A DNA stretch of 64,000 nucleotides from Cepaea nemoralis (GCA_014155875.1 JACEFZ010018321.1:61001-125000), one strand, 5' to 3'. Positions 1 through 12,219 are shown, counted from the stretch's first letter. The notes: generated by a model not told the origin, from the letters alone. Numbers and translations are program-made.

Positions 1-190
1 CTGCTGCGATAAAATGTTACATGTTTCAACAGTCTGTATTTTTTTTAAATTTCAATCTTGAAGCCAAAAGTTCTGAATATTCCTTGGAGAGATATAGATA
101 TCTCGGATTAAATCATTCAGTTCACGCTTGTTGAAGCATTAAGCAGCTGGAAACTCATCTTCAAAATCACTATCACTATCACTGCTTAGT
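1..190 (-). pseudogene. N-terminal fragment of an unnamed transposon-associated protein family
   Basis: Read on the minus strand, this stretch encodes an acidic Asp/Ser/Glu patch followed by a segment with ELNDLIRD and LLASRLK. I recognise this as the N-terminal signature of a widespread, poorly named repeat protein of arthropods, cnidarians and molluscs. The C-terminal part of the same family occurs twice more in the window (18850-19640 and 31500-32190, both minus). The frame breaks near the left edge and the rest would lie outside the window. The assignment rests on remembered family motifs; the function is unknown. Confidence 0.5.
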
Positions 191-479
191 TCCACATGCC
201 ACGGCTATCTCATCTTCTAGAAGGGAATCCAAAATCTGTCTGAAAGTTGGAATCTATATGTCATTTCCGTGTGGAACAGGTCTTCTAGCAGAATCTGCAT
301 CTATATATTTATATATTTTGTAATTTTTATTTCAATAATTCCCTTAATATTAACAACACATAAATAACAGTCATCATAGTGGTTCTTGGGCACTCTAAAA
401 AACCATTGGAATTCCAAATTTTGTAATGGACTAGATAGCAATAATTTGTTTCCCAGAACCTTATACGGAAACTACGCAA

Positions 480-605
480 TGTTGGATGTCATGTTTGGTG
501 AGCGCAGCTCAACATTCCGTGCCTGCAGAAAGCAGCTAGCACCGTCTAATACTATACGTACCTGTGATATCTGACTAAGATCTGACTTATGTAATACTGG
601 AGTTG
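480..605 (-). mobile_element. Fragment of the 5' end of the RTE family found at 27.1 kb
   Basis: The reverse complement matches the first ~120 bp of the RTE element that begins near 27110. Shared landmarks in order are a TCAGATAT block, a GTAGACGGT-like block, CTGCTTTCTG and a GCGCTCACCAAAC-like block. No coding sequence is attached. Nothing is recognisable between here and about 1000. A 72-codon minus-strand frame at 620-838 has no family I know. Confidence 0.6.
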
Positions 606-1007
606 AGAAAGATAGAAAGTTAGACGGGCTTGCATGCCCAGTTCTTAGCATTGTGAAAATAAAGGTCGTTCATTTGTTCATAAGCTCCAGCCATTGTAAG
701 CGCAGCTTCCCAACGACTCCGCCAACGCATGTGGCTTATGATAGAGATACTTTTCCAAAGACTGTTATGGGTGGAAAGTCCATGACAGCACAGGCCAACA
801 AATTGTTGGTTTATTTTGTGATCTCTTTCTTTAGGCATTATACCTATTACTCGTTGTCATTGTAGTTTTAATTTTCTTCGTCGGCGGTAACTGTTTCTTT
901 CTCATTTCTGATGATGCAATATACAACTTTTGACTAAAGGTATTTTTATTTAACTTGGAATGTTTTTGTGTTATTTAATTATGTGTTAAAATGCTTTTAT
1001 CTTTGCT

Positions 1008-2255
1008 GTTGGTGCTATCTTACCGTGGGTATGAACTTTACCGTGGTTGCTATCTTACGGTAGGTGATATCTTACCGTGGTTGCTATCTTACCGTGGTTG
1101 CTATCTTACCGTGGTTGCTATCTTACCGTGGTTGCTATCTTACCGTGCGTGCTATCTTACGGTGGGTGCTATCTTACCGTGGGTATGATCTTTACCGTCG
1201 GTACTATCTTACCGTAGGTGATATCTTACAGTGGGTGCTATCTTACAGTGGGTGCTATCTTACAGAGGGTGTTATCTTACCGTGGGTGCTATCTTACAGT
1301 AGGTGATATCTTACCGGGGGTGCTATCTTACATTGGGTGCTATCTTACAGAGGGTGATATCTTACCGTGGGTGCTATCTTACCGTGGGTGCTATCTTACC
1401 TTGTGTGCTATGATAGTTGTCGCCACTAGGACTGTGTTGAAATGATGCTATCTTACCGTGTTTGCTATCTTACCGTGGGTGCTATCTTACCGTGGGTGCT
1501 ATCTTACCGAGGGTGCTATCTTACAGTGTGTGCTATCTTACTGTGGATGCTATCTTACCGTGGGTGCTATCTTACGGTGGGTGCTATCTTACCGAGGGTG
1601 CTATCTTACTGTGTTTGCTATCTTACCGTGGGTGCTATCTTACCGTGGGTTCTATCTGACCGTGGGTGCTATCTTACCGTGGATGCTATCTTACCGTGGT
1701 TGCTATTTTACCGTGGGTGCTATCTTACCGAGGGTGATATCATACAGTGGATGCTATCTTATCGTGGGTGCTATCTTACCGTGGGTGCTATCTTACAGTG
1801 GATGCTATCTTACTGTGTTTGCTATCTTACCGTGGGTGCTATCTTACCGTGGGTGCTATCTTACAGTGGATGCTATCTTATCGTGGGTGCTATCTTACCG
1901 TGTTTGCTATCTTACTGTGTTTGTTATCTTACCGTGGGTGCTATCTTACCGTGGGTGCTATCTTACCGTGGGTGCTATCTTATCGTGGGTGCTATCTTAC
2001 CGTGGGTGCTATCTTATCGTGGGTGCTATCTTACCGTGTTTGCTATCTTACTGTGTTTGTTATCTTACAGTGGGTGCTATCTAACCGTGGTTGCTATCTT
2101 ACAATGAGTCTTGGGTACTTGCTATCTTACCTTGTGTGCTATGATAGTTGTCGCCACTAGCACTGTGTTAAAATTATGCTATCTTACCGTGGGTGCTATC
2201 TTACCGTGGGTTCTATTTGACCGTGAGTACTATCTTACTGTATGTGCTATCTTAC
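1008..2255. repeat. 17-bp minisatellite of tandem 5' splice-site-like units (large array)
   Basis: The plus strand is a tandem array of CCGTGGGTGCTATCTTA-like units, about 70 copies, with common substitutions. A non-unit spacer ending in a TGTTGAAATGATG- or TGTTAAAATTATG-like stretch appears near 1400-1445 and 2130-2180. On the minus strand, the sense strand of the CUB gene, each unit reads GTAAGATAGCACCCACG. The array starts exactly at the splice donor of exon C2 at 2255. Because 17 is not divisible by 3, all plus frames show a 17-residue repeat; these frames are not genes. A shorter array of the same unit occupies the equivalent place after exon C1 (19978-20225). Confidence 0.95.
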
Positions 2256-2456
2256 CGCGAACGTTCTGGTAGTTATCCGAGGATAGTCAGTGGTGGATTT
2301 TGGAACATAATTAGGTACTGCAAGGCTCCCACTGCATCCATCAGTGTAAGACATGCCAGGGTAATAGGACGCGGGTACATAAGTGATGGTACGCTCAGAC
2401 CACCCCGAACCTTGAACTTGTTGTATTGGAAGAACCGGTTGTGGCGTCACAATGAT
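2256..2456 (-). CDS. Multi-CUB secreted protein, exon C2 (linker of module 2)
   Basis: This 201-nt exon (67 codons, phase 0 at both ends) follows a CTAG acceptor at 2457-2460 and ends at a GTAAGA donor at 2255. It starts with IIVTP, which completes the last beta strand of the preceding CUB domain (exon B2 ends GFY). A Thr/Ser/Pro/Tyr-rich linker with one Cys follows, plausibly an extracellular spacer carrying O-glycans. Paralogous exon C1 at 20226-20417 shares the IQQVQGSGWSER block and the TDGC block. No further exon is visible to the left, so the gene continues past the window edge. Read-through of the donor gives Val-Arg-stop. I see no known domain in the linker. Confidence 0.8.
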
Positions 2457-2599
2457 CTAGACACACAAATGAATAAATTATTAGATACAAGTTGTCCAAT
2501 AGCAGTATTAATGTCTACAAATTTAAAACATTCCATGTACGAGTGAGTTCTGTCAAGATCCGACATCAGATCACTCGGGACATTTTCATACACACTCCG

Positions 2600-2950
2600 T
2601 CCTTATCTCCAACAACCAGCAGAAAGTCCCAACACTAATGGTGCTAGTTGAAATCTGATTATGTGTCCGTGTGGTTTTTCCTCGGGGAATTGAGTGTCGG
2701 CCTGATTCTCTGAACACTCCTAAACTTAGCTCTGATCACTCCGTGCCGCAACATTCTCTCCAGGCAATGATGCTGTATCTGTTCTTCCACACTACACTCA
2801 AAAGCCTACAGGGCCCTGACCCCATCTGCCTTATCGTGCACAAACACCCCACTCAGTGATGCAGATCCAGCCAGTTTGTCTACCTGCCTATTTCCCAACA
2901 CACCAGCATGTCATGACGAGAAGAATCAACGGATGCTCCATAGTATACAA
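2600..2950 (-). pseudogene. Possible RNase H remnant of a non-LTR retroelement
   Basis: Minus-strand frames contain broken segments resembling the GNxxxDxLA region of LINE-encoded RNase H (VDKLAGSA), with stops and frameshifts. The paralogous intron after exon C1 diverges at about 20575, so the block may be an insertion. The evidence is weak. Confidence 0.25.
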
Positions 2951-3029
2951 TTCATGTAACAGATTAATCAGTGAAGGGAGTTCATCTATGCTCAACTCAT
3001 GTGCAATAAATGACAGGGGAATAAGCTTG

Positions 3030-3165
3030 TGAAATATCAACATTGGGTGAAAGCGATCACAAATATCAGCGTTAGGGGAAGGCGATCACAAATATCAGCC
3101 TAGGATGAAAGTGATCACAAATATCAGCCTTGGGTGAAAGCGATCACAAATATCAGCCTCAGTAT
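3030..3165. repeat. 29-bp minisatellite, about 4.5 units
   Basis: Successive copies of a unit containing GATCACAAATATCAGCC with a 29-bp spacing. It lies in the intron between exons B2 and C2, just downstream (in sense) of exon B2. The paralogous position after exon B1 instead holds an I-like LINE tail. Confidence 0.85.
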
Positions 3166-3242
3166 GAAAACCAACGCAATGCGTGTTATCGCAATGTTTG
3201 CAGCTACATTTATTATAAGACTGTCACGTATTTAGTACTCAC

Positions 3243-3417
3243 GTAAAAACCGTTCAGTGTCACAGAAGAGTCCGCGTGAAAGCGTACTGTAGAGTTGCTC
3301 CTTGGAGGAAGAATTTGTTTAAACATTCGTCCTGCAGCCCAATTTCCACAAAATTTGATGCCGACAACACAGAGATAATCGTACTCGCAGTCCTGGGCTA
3401 CCTGCAAGTTGAACACC
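3243..3417 (-). CDS. Multi-CUB secreted protein, exon B2 (C-terminal half of CUB domain 2)
   Basis: This 175-nt exon lies between a pyrimidine-rich CTGCAG acceptor (3418-3423) and a strong GTGAGT donor (3237-3242). Its first base completes an Arg codon split with exon A2; it ends in phase 0. It encodes the C-terminal CUB half: QDCEYDYL, the CG of the central disulfide region (KFCGNW), STVRF, a DSSV turn and GF near the end. The classical calcium-site Glu ahead of CEYDYL is not evident, while the two Asp positions are present. The paralogous exon B1 at 21364-21538 has the same length and only about eight amino-acid differences. CUB domains are extracellular ligand-binding beta sandwiches; the partner here is unknown. 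Confidence 0.88.
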
Positions 3418-3757
3418 CTGCAGACAAGAGAACAGTAAATCCTTGAAAACGAGATGATAATGGCAGACGTGCAAGAGGAAGAATATTTATGTGGGAATAG
3501 CCAAAATATACATTGAACAACATGATAAAGAAATTAAATGATTCAGGCCAATAGGATACTATATCGCCAAATTTGACCTTCCATGTGGACAGAAGGAAGA
3601 TATATCACCATACTAGAGTCATTGAGTTAGTTGTTTCGTTTTGTTTCATCTCCTGCAATTTCAATGATTAGTGAATGGGAATTTACAATATAATACATGT
3701 TCATCTGATTGTGTGCCATGTTTGATGCAATGCTACTTGTTTTTTTGGCACTGAATC

Positions 3758-3789
<32 letters not shown>

Positions 3790-3883
3790 GGTTGGTTGGT
3801 TGGTTGGTTGGTTGGTTGGTTGGTTGGTTGGTTGGTTGGTTGGTTGGTTGGTTGGTTGGTTAGTTAGTTAGTTAGTTAGTTAC

Positions 3884-3920
<37 letters not shown>
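3758..3920. repeat. Tetranucleotide repeat (TTAG)n-(TTGG)n-(TTAG)n
   Basis: A GTTA run flanks a central GGTT run of roughly 70 bp. It is intronic relative to the CUB gene. Confidence 0.95.
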
Positions 3921-3937
3921 CGACAGATCATCCTCAT

Positions 3938-4225
3938 CTAAACATTCGTCAATAAGTGCTCGAATCCCCTCCTCAGTAATTCCCGCAGCGTGTAGCTGTT
4001 ACCGACACCAGTTCTGTGTTGGTTTATTATTATTCTTTGGCTTCCTGCGTAGTGTTTTTGCTTGGCCAAATCTCTTATAACTTGCTGTTCTCGCAGCCTG
4101 GCCATGGTTGAAGATTCACAGTTATCACTTGGTTCCCGCAAACGATTTACATCACGTAAAGCATTCAGAATGTCAGCCTGGTCCATGGCTCGTCCGCCTT
4201 CAACAGTAGCCTTATATTCAAACAT
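3938..4225 (-). other. Unassigned open frame, probably a decayed repeat
   Basis: This 95-codon minus-strand frame is rich in Arg, Glu and Gln. It begins with an alternative start and has no splice context matching the CUB gene. I recognise no domain. It lies inside the intron between exons A2 and B2, a transposon-rich interval, so a repeat remnant is more likely than an exon. Confidence 0.25.
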
Positions 4226-4642
4226 GTCAGCCTACTCATTTCCTGTGTACACGCGCATGCCCTAGCACGAAAATTAAACTAATCTTTGCCAGCCGAGACC
4301 GCTCCAGAGACACCAACCACTCTCTTCGACCAACCCCATCTCTCTCTTCCTGAGCATATTCATCGTGGATTCATCGTGGATCGTGGAAACATGGATTCCT
4401 GGCCGTCCTCCTGTCAACCTTGTCAGATAAATAGCAGGTTCCAGAGCGCATTGCTAATCTGGAACAATCTAGAAGAGATGAGTCGCGTTAAAAAATATCA
4501 CATCTTAAGTGTGAAAATTGCAAGATGAAGAAGATAGCTGTGACTCTAATTGCGCGGATAATCGCTAGAACCAGCAGCTAGCAGTTATGCAATCAGTAAA
4601 CGCTGTACGATCACGGATACGAATGCTAGTATATCAATGTAG

Positions 4643-4647
<5 letters not shown>

Positions 4648-4741
<94 letters not shown>

Positions 4742-4816
4742 TTGTGTGTGTATGTATGTGTATGTGTGTGTGTGGTATGTGTGTGTATGTGTGTGTGTGG
4801 TATGTGTGTGTGATTG
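4648..4816. repeat. Compound dinucleotide repeat (TA)n-(GT)n
   Basis: About 70 bp of TA passes directly into about 95 bp of GT with a few interruptions. Confidence 0.97.
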
Positions 4817-5258
4817 ACGCCATGTTTTTTTCATTTATATTCATAGCAAAAGACATCGATACAGCAGATTTTGTCATCTTAACAGAAGTTGATGCAACAC
4901 AAACTGTGGTGTCTTTCTTCATTCTTACTGTGGCAGGTACCGTTTGGCTATCTTAGAAGTCAACATTACTGATGTGTTTTGACTTCGTGTGTGCAGGAAC
5001 ACGTAGGCAAGACTGGTGTCTACGACAGCACACAAACAATAAACACACATCTACGCAGGAAATTAGCCATTGTTGTAGCAGGTAGTTGGTTTGTGAAATA
5101 GGCTGACATGCTTCGATTTAATTGTTATGTCCTCAATTGTTCTGTGATTATATAGACAGGAATAATCATCTCAAGTGATATTTTCAGACGTGAGGAAGAA
5201 AAAAAAAGAGGAATAAGAAGTAGAAGGAAACAAGAGATGAATAAGAATAAGAAGTAAA

Positions 5259-6830
5259 TATCACGGGAAACTGCGAGTTTAATAGATTCCTTGATAACTT
5301 ACATATAAAATTGCAATATATGAGAATGGAAAATTATGGACCGTGAGTCAGAATAACAATCGAGTACTTCAGTCTGGGATGAGGATGAATTGAAGGTTAT
5401 TGACCGACTGGTATGAAATAGGATACAGTGTGAGGAGTCATTGACCAGCGATGTCAACGGACAGAACGACGCGGAGACTTCGGGAACGGGAAAACGCACG
5501 AAGACGGTGATCAAAGAGTTAGGACTCTTTGAGGTACGAGCTTACGGGGAATGGCGGAGAAGACAACCGGGAGATGCCAGGAACGTACGAGCTTACGGGG
5601 AATGGCGGAGAAGACAACCGGGAGATGCCAGGAAACGAATACGTAGTTTTCAAGACTTGTGATGTGAAGGAAACGGCAAATACGACTGTTGATGTATGAA
5701 CATCAAACAATAACGGAGAATGGAGGCCCAATATAAATAGTAGAAACTGGGTTTTCTGTTTAGTGTGTGCTACCAAACTGGAAGGAAAACTGGATTTATG
5801 TATCCTGAATAGTAAAGAAATCATCCCTTGCAATGGGATAGAAGTGCTTATGTGTCGAGAGATTTCAATTCTTGGATTAACATAAATTATATATAAGGTA
5901 AACTAACCTTGGCTGTAATAGTTTAGCATAGGGAAATAGGTGTTTGTGCTTAGCGTTTACCATTGCTTTCTATTAGTGAATAGTTTAGACTTTAGTGAAT
6001 TCTTCTGTCTTATGTCAGAGTATCTTTCGGAAGCTTTTTATTACTACTGGAGAAAGGCACTCATATAAGAATTAGTATGAAGCAGACTCATATCACCTGA
6101 TTTAATATATATCTCACAGGTTCCAATACACATCCTGACATATCATAGAAAATAGACAGTCTCGTCTCTTGTACAGAGAAGGCTTTGTTGATAAACCAGG
6201 GAAAGGACTTTCAATTTATAAAGGCACTTCACTTGTGCAGAGAAAGTTTAGAAAACCATGGAAGGAACTGTCATTGTTACAAGGCAGGATGACCTAGAAC
6301 TGAATATATTGACACTGTAAATTAATATAAAGAAGCAAATGAATAATTCACGAAGAGTTTCCATGCTTACAAAAGGTGTTCATAAAATAACTGAAGACCG
6401 TGTGTAGAACGTTTACAGTAACAATAGACGGTGCTGGACAGTAGCGATGTGTTTTCCATGATGGATTTATTAACTAAATAAAAATCAAAGAAAACTCGGT
6501 CTAGGCATAAGACTTACCGTGATCACATTAATTTACGGTGATCCAGTGGTGAACAGTTTTTTCAATAACGGATTTACCTCCAGACTCAAGCAGAACGGAG
6601 CATCCAGGGTGAGAGCTGTCCAGTTATATGTGTGACGTCTTGTTGCATGGCCGTATGAAAACGGGAGAAAGTATACGGCACATACGAATTCCAGAGTCCT
6701 ATCTTGCACTCACACTAGCAGACACTACCAACTACATATACACATTCAATACATACAACTGACATAGTTTTCAACAATAAATATTTTATTAATTGTTGGA
6801 GGAAACTGTTGTCAGGGTATGTTATGAAGG

Positions 6831-6903
<73 letters not shown>

Positions 6904-7014
6904 GGAAGACAGAAGGGAGGAGTGTAGACAAAAGTCATACAATAGTTCCAATAGTAGAAGGATATTAAAGGTGTGCTTGTCGAGTCCACTTTCCTCCAGG
7001 GACGACAAGCGACA
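5259..7014 (+). repeat. 5' LTR of Gmr1-like copy 1
   Basis: 1756 bp, collinear with 10600-12335. It starts TATCACGGG (the 3' LTR keeps TGTCACGGG) and ends AAGCGACA. It contains a near-exact 60-bp direct duplication at about 5526-5635, absent from the 3' LTR, and a (GA)n run at 6834-6900. Confidence 0.93.
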
Positions 7015-7655
7015 TTAAATGGTGGAGCAGCTGGGTACCACAAATGCATAATGGTATTTGCCCAGCGCGGTAGCTGCATATAGGTACATTAAATGGTGGA
7101 GCAGCGTGGTACCACATAATACCCACATTAACTGGAGTGCAAGAGGGGTAACATACCTAGCGGGGTACTTGAAGAGGGGTAACTGCATAGGGGTATTTGC
7201 CCAGCGTGGTACCTGCAGATTGGTACATACTTATTGGGATATAAATATAAGTATACATTGATGACTTTTAATGGAAGCATGTCCATGGGATATATGGTGC
7301 CATTACATTTATGTTAGAGACATTACATTAATGCTGGGGACTTTACAGTGAGAAAGATCCAGACAGGACGAAAGTGGATAGGTGTTAAGACAAATTACCT
7401 ATTTGTGCACACTTTGACACGTCTACATAAGTCTTTATCCTAAATCTCATCTTGTGGGTGAGACAGTGGTTGTGATGTAATGTGTGGTGTCGTAGATAAG
7501 TAATATTTAGATATACAAAGATAAATTGATATAGGTTCTAATAGATTATCTGTTTATAGTGAGTACTTCTTTACTGCCTTGAGGTGTCTTTACTCAACTT
7601 GCTGACTTACCACTCCCAAAATAACTACCGCCGAACTGAGGGCAAACGGATAAGA
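7015..7655 (+). other. Leader between 5' LTR and gag of copy 1
   Basis: Noncoding. It repeats short blocks such as ATTAAATGGTGGAGCAG (7014 and 7088 regions) and GGGGTA/CCCAGCG motifs. I could not identify a convincing tRNA primer-binding site. The end of this leader (7560-7655) aligns with 38150-38260 of copy 2. Confidence 0.6.
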
Positions 7656-7656
7656 A

Positions 7657-8754
7657 ATTGATTTATCTGGTTCGGAACTAACCGATTACATTCAGGAGAG
7701 GGAGAGGGAACGTCGCCAAGCAGAAAGGGAAGAGCGAAAGGCCAAGTTGGAAGCTGAAGAAGCCAACAAGATAAGAGAACATGAATACCGCATGCGAGAG
7801 CTAGAACTCAAGACACAAACTAAGGGTGAAATAGATGCAGCAGAAGGAAGTTCATCTTCACCTGGGGCAACCCACATGATTGGACATGGGTACCATGCCA
7901 TGAAGTTTCCCTTAGCTGTTTATGAAGAGTCGAAAGAACGCTTTGACCAGTACGCTAGTCGTTTTGAAGCAATGGCAGCCGCTATGGGACTGGATAGACG
8001 CAAATGGTCTCTTAAATTATCCCAGGAATTAAGAAGTTCGGCGTACGAGGTCTACACACGCCTGCCACCAGGACATGAACACAACTACGAAGAGTTAAAA
8101 GCCGCTTTGATGAAACATTATGAGATCACAGCACAAACGTATCGGAAGAAGTTTAGATCGTCAAGACGAGAGCCGGGAGAGCTATTCGCCGCCTACAGTC
8201 TGCGCCTAAAATCATATCTCCAGAAATGGATGGACTTGGCAGAGTTCAAGCGGGACTATGAGAGTCTGGAAGAGATGATGGTAGTCGACCAGATGCGAAA
8301 GCAAATGTCGAAACCTCTCAGAACATTCTTGGGAGAGCAAGGGGCGGAACGGATTGATGTTGTGAATAAGCTGGCGGAAAGATTCGTAGAAGTACATGGG
8401 GAGGCTGCAGAACTAAATATACAACCCACTAAAGGTCAGGAGAAACAAGACCGAAAGAAATCTACAAACTGGGAAGGAGAAAAAATGGAACCTTATATAA
8501 AGACGTCAACGGAGAGTTCAGAGAAGGTGAAGGAAGGAAACCAGAGCACCTCGAATTCTCCAGCTAAACGACCGTGGTCTGAGAAGTGGTGTTCGATTTG
8601 TAAGTCGCCCTCTCATAACACAAAAGACTGCAGATCGAAACCGAAAAGCTATCACTTCGCGGCATGCCAAGTGATTCCTAAGAAGGTGATCACAGACAAG
8701 GCTGAGGTCGGCGAAGAAGCTCTGACTAAAGAAAGCACACGGAAAGATTGGTAA
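7657..8754 (+). pseudogene. Gag with SCAN-like capsid domain and zinc knuckle (copy 1)
   Basis: An Arg/Glu-rich N-terminal helix is followed by a SCAN-like capsid region (LPPGHEHNYEELKAALMKHY, then REPGELFAAYSLRLKSYL). A CX2CX4HX4C knuckle (WCSICKSPSHNTKDC) lies near the end. SCAN-like capsid domains are known in lophotrochozoan and vertebrate gypsy-type gags. Compared with copy 2, the initiator ATG is lost and a TAA interrupts the frame at 7651-7653. A further stop at 8752 ends the frame ahead of the protease. It is a remnant rather than a functional gag. Confidence 0.85.
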
Positions 8755-9222
8755 GGAAAATGGAGCACACACTGCAGGTCGAAAGCACATAATACTGTGG
8801 ACTGCAGATGCAAGGAAAAGGTCGAGGAGGTGGAAGACACTCCGGACCAAGAGAGGCCACCTGTGGTTGAACTGATTGAAGTCAATGGCCAGCAGGTTGC
8901 TTGTCTCTACGATTCAGGTTTGGATGGGGAAGCTGTGATAGACGCCAGCTTGGTACGCCCAGACCAACTTACAGGGGAGACCATAGAGATACAGCCGGCA
9001 ATGAGGAGTGCTGTTACCATGACGCTGCCAATCGCCAAGGTGGAGATTAAGTCCAGGTACGTCACGGGCATTATTCCTGCAGCTGTATTAGCTGATTCCC
9101 TATTCCCAGTGATCATTGGCACAAAATACGTTTTCTTGGGGGTGCCCAAACAGCCAGCCCACAGGGGAGCAGTAACCAGTGGAAGGAAAAAGAGGCAGAG
9201 TCACTATGCGACAACTCAGTGA
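8755..9222 (+). pseudogene. Second zinc-knuckle remnant and retropepsin-like protease (copy 1)
   Basis: The segment contains LYDSGLDGEAVID, a DSG active-site loop in place of the usual DTGA. The flap and second-half region follow (LPIAKVEIKSRYVTGIIPAA, then FPVIIGTKYVF with the ILG-like turn). Copy 2 has LYDTGLDG at the same place. The frame is shifted relative to gag, and a stop follows at 9220. Processing of Gag-Pol is the expected ancestral role. Confidence 0.8.
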
Positions 9223-9239
9223 TAGGGGAATTGCATACT

Positions 9240-9790
9240 GCCCAGAGGAAGGATACTACGTTGCGTCCTTGCTACAGGAAGCTGCAAAGAAGTGCTGATT
9301 CACCAGAATGGTGACAGTACTTTTTGAGGAATCGGCTGCTTTACAGGAGAGCCGGAAGAGGAGACAGACTGCACGAGCAGTGGGTGGTCCCAGAGACCTA
9401 TCATCCTCATATTCTTCAGAGTGGACACACCATAGCAGAGAATCGACATATGGGTGTCAGAGAGACATTGCAGCAAATTTCCGGCCATTATTGCTGGCCA
9501 GGAATGACCGGTGATGTACACCGGTGGGTTAAGTCTTGTTCAGAGTGCCAGAAAGCACCACCCAACAAGCGGACTTAAGAGGAAAATAGCTCTTAAGGTG
9601 GAAGACAAAGTGGAAGTATGGGGTCCAGAAGAGAATAATATACTCCAAGTAGGATGGAAAGGACCTTATCCTGTGGAAAAGGTGGTGTCCAAAAACTTCT
9701 ACAACATCCGGATCGGGGAAGAACTGAAAAATCTCCCTAGGCATCTCATTAAGAAATATGAGGAGAGATCCGAGAGCAAAGCTTCGCACT
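9240..9790 (+). pseudogene. Integrase zinc-binding region fused by deletion to GPY/F module (copy 1)
   Basis: The HHCC region is readable across two frames: HILQSGHT, then HMGVRETL, then CSECQ. Directly after PPNKR the sequence jumps to a GPY/F-type C-terminal integrase module (LQVGWKGPYPVEKV, LPRHLIKKYEER). The DDE catalytic core present at 59.8 kb is absent. The joint is near 9580. Downstream (9790-10400) is degraded spacer with no catalytic RT motifs. Confidence 0.8.
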
Positions 9791-10404
9791 TTATGGTGAT
9801 GGCAGCCATTGGGAAAAAGGTTACAGGTCCAGACGAAGACCAGAGATCACCAGTACAACATAGGAGGGCCTATGGGACAGTACGTGATAGGTCAGATTTA
9901 CCTAACGACGGGAGGAGGGAAATCACACGTCAGGGAAAGGACAAGAGGGAAACCTTCACTAGTAACCAAGTTCAGAAGGGGTGGGTAACGTCGGGAAAGG
10001 CGAGAAATACCCAGGACTCCAACCGAAGATTGGCTGACCAGATCCAATATCGCCCGAGATGGTCCTGGAAGCAAAAGTCCAGGAGGATTGGGGAAGACGA
10101 TTCTGTCCAATGCGGACGAGGCGGAACATCCCCAGAGGCAAAGCCTGGGGAAACCAAGAGAATATGGAGACAGTGTTACAGTCAGGATGGGACGATCCGT
10201 CTGTATTGTGAGCCGTCGCTTACGCAAGTCGAAAGTAGGTCGACCGGACGTACAGGGGCGATGTGCCAACACTAGTGTCTGCCATGAGTAGTATAGTAGG
10301 CTGTCGGTGAGATCGCCTACTGGATGAGGAGGTGAGCCATGTGAGGATCCAGTCATATCATCAACACGTGATGTTCATAGCTACTTCGCAGAAGCTCAAC
10401 GCAC

Positions 10405-10530
10405 GGTGGATGTGATGGTCGTTGTTGCGGCAGCAGTACAACTTCACAGTGGATTACATCCCTGGTAAGGAGAATGTAGGAGCGGATTTCTTATCTAGAC
10501 ATCCAACTCCAGAGGAAGAGGAATAGGTTG
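10405..10530 (+). pseudogene. RNase H C-terminal tail (copy 1)
   Basis: A short frame encodes the terminal RNase H block ending DFLSRHPTPEEEE-like, including PGKENVGADFLSRHP, aligned with 62030-62092 in copy 3. RT and the RNase H catalytic core are missing. The polypurine tract is at 10587-10594. Confidence 0.75.
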
Positions 10531-10599
10531 GTGAACCATAGGAATCAAAACTACAGTGAGGAAGAGTCGCCGCGGTCAACTCTCTTAAGAGAGGGCCTA

Positions 10600-12136
10600 T
10601 GTCACGGGAAACTGTTAGTTTAGTGATTCCTTGATAACTTACATATAATATTGCAATATATGAGAATGGAAAATTATGGACCGTGAGTCAGAATAACAAT
10701 CAAGCCTTCAGTTTGAGCGAGGATGAAATTGAAGGTTATTGACCGACTAGTATAAAATAGGATACAGTGTGAGGAGTCATTGACCAGCGATGTTAACGGA
10801 CAGAACGACGCGGAGACTTCGGGAACGGGAAAACGCACGAAGACGGTGATCAAAGAGTTAGGACTCTTTGAGGTACGAGCGTAGGGAAACGGGGAATAGC
10901 GGAGAAGACAACCGGGAGATGCCAGGAACGAATACGTGAGTTTCAAAGACTTTTGATGTGAAGGAAACGGCAAATACGACTGTTGATGTATGAACATCAA
11001 ACAATAACGGAGAATGGGAGGCCCAATATAAATAGTAGAAACTGGGTTTTCTGTTTTAGTGTGTGCTACCAAACTGGACGGCAAACTGGATTTATGTATC
11101 CTGAAATAGTAAAGAAATCATCCCTTATATTAAGCAATGGGATAGAAGTGCTTATGTGCTGATAGATTTCAATTCTTGGATTAACATAAATTATATATAT
11201 AAGGTAAACTAACCTTGGCGTAATAGTTTAGCATAGGGAAATTGGTGTTTGTGCTTAGCTTGTACCATTTCTTTCTATTAGCGATTAGTTTAGACTTTAG
11301 TGAATTCTTCTGTCTTATATCAGAGTATCTTTCGGAAGCTTTTCATTACGGCTGGAGAAAGGCACTCACATAAGAATTAGTATGAAGCAGACTCATATCA
11401 CCTGATTAAATATATATCTCACAGGTTCCAATACACCTCCTGACATATCAGAGAAGATAGACAGTCTCGTCTCTTGTACAGAGAAAGCTTTGTTGATAAA
11501 CCAGGGAAAGGACTTTCAATTTATAAAGGCACTTCACTTGTGCAGAGAAAGTTTAGAAAACCATGGAAAGAACTGTCATTGTAAAAAGGCAGGATGACCT
11601 AGAACTGAATATATTGACACTGTAAATTAATATAAAGAAACAAATGAATAATTCACGAAGAGTTTCCATGCGTACAAAAGGTGTTCATAAACTAACGGAA
11701 GACCGTGTGTAGAACGTTTACAGTAACAATAGACAGTGCTGGACAGTAGCGATGTGTTTTCCATGATGGATTTATTAACTAAATAATAATCAAAGAAAAC
11801 TCGGTCTAGGCATAAGACTTACCGTGATCACATTAATTTACGGTGATCCAGTGGTGAACAGTTTTCCAATAACGGATTTACCTCCAGACTCAAGCAGAAC
11901 GGAGCATCCAGGGTGAGAGCTGTCCAGTTATATGTGTGACGTCTTGTTGCATGGCCGTATGAATACGGGAGAAAGTATACGGCACATACGAATTCCAGAG
12001 TCCTATCTTGCACTCACACTAGCAGACACTACCAACTACATATACACATTCAATACATACAACTGACATAGTTTTCAACAATAAATATTTTATTAATTGT
12101 TGGAGGAAACTGTTGTCAGGGTATGTTATGAAGGAT

Positions 12137-12219
<83 letters not shown>

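Noticed and set aside
991..2160. Several long plus-strand open frames with a 17-residue hydrophobic repeat
   Set aside because: All frames are open because the 17-bp unit lacks plus-strand stops; the peptide period is the repeat length, not evidence of coding.
991..2255. CRISPR-like array
   Set aside because: Units are directly tandem without unique spacers, and the context is a eukaryotic intron.
4587..4956. Cys/Val and Tyr/Ile repeat frames
   Set aside because: TA and GT dinucleotide repeats read in frame.
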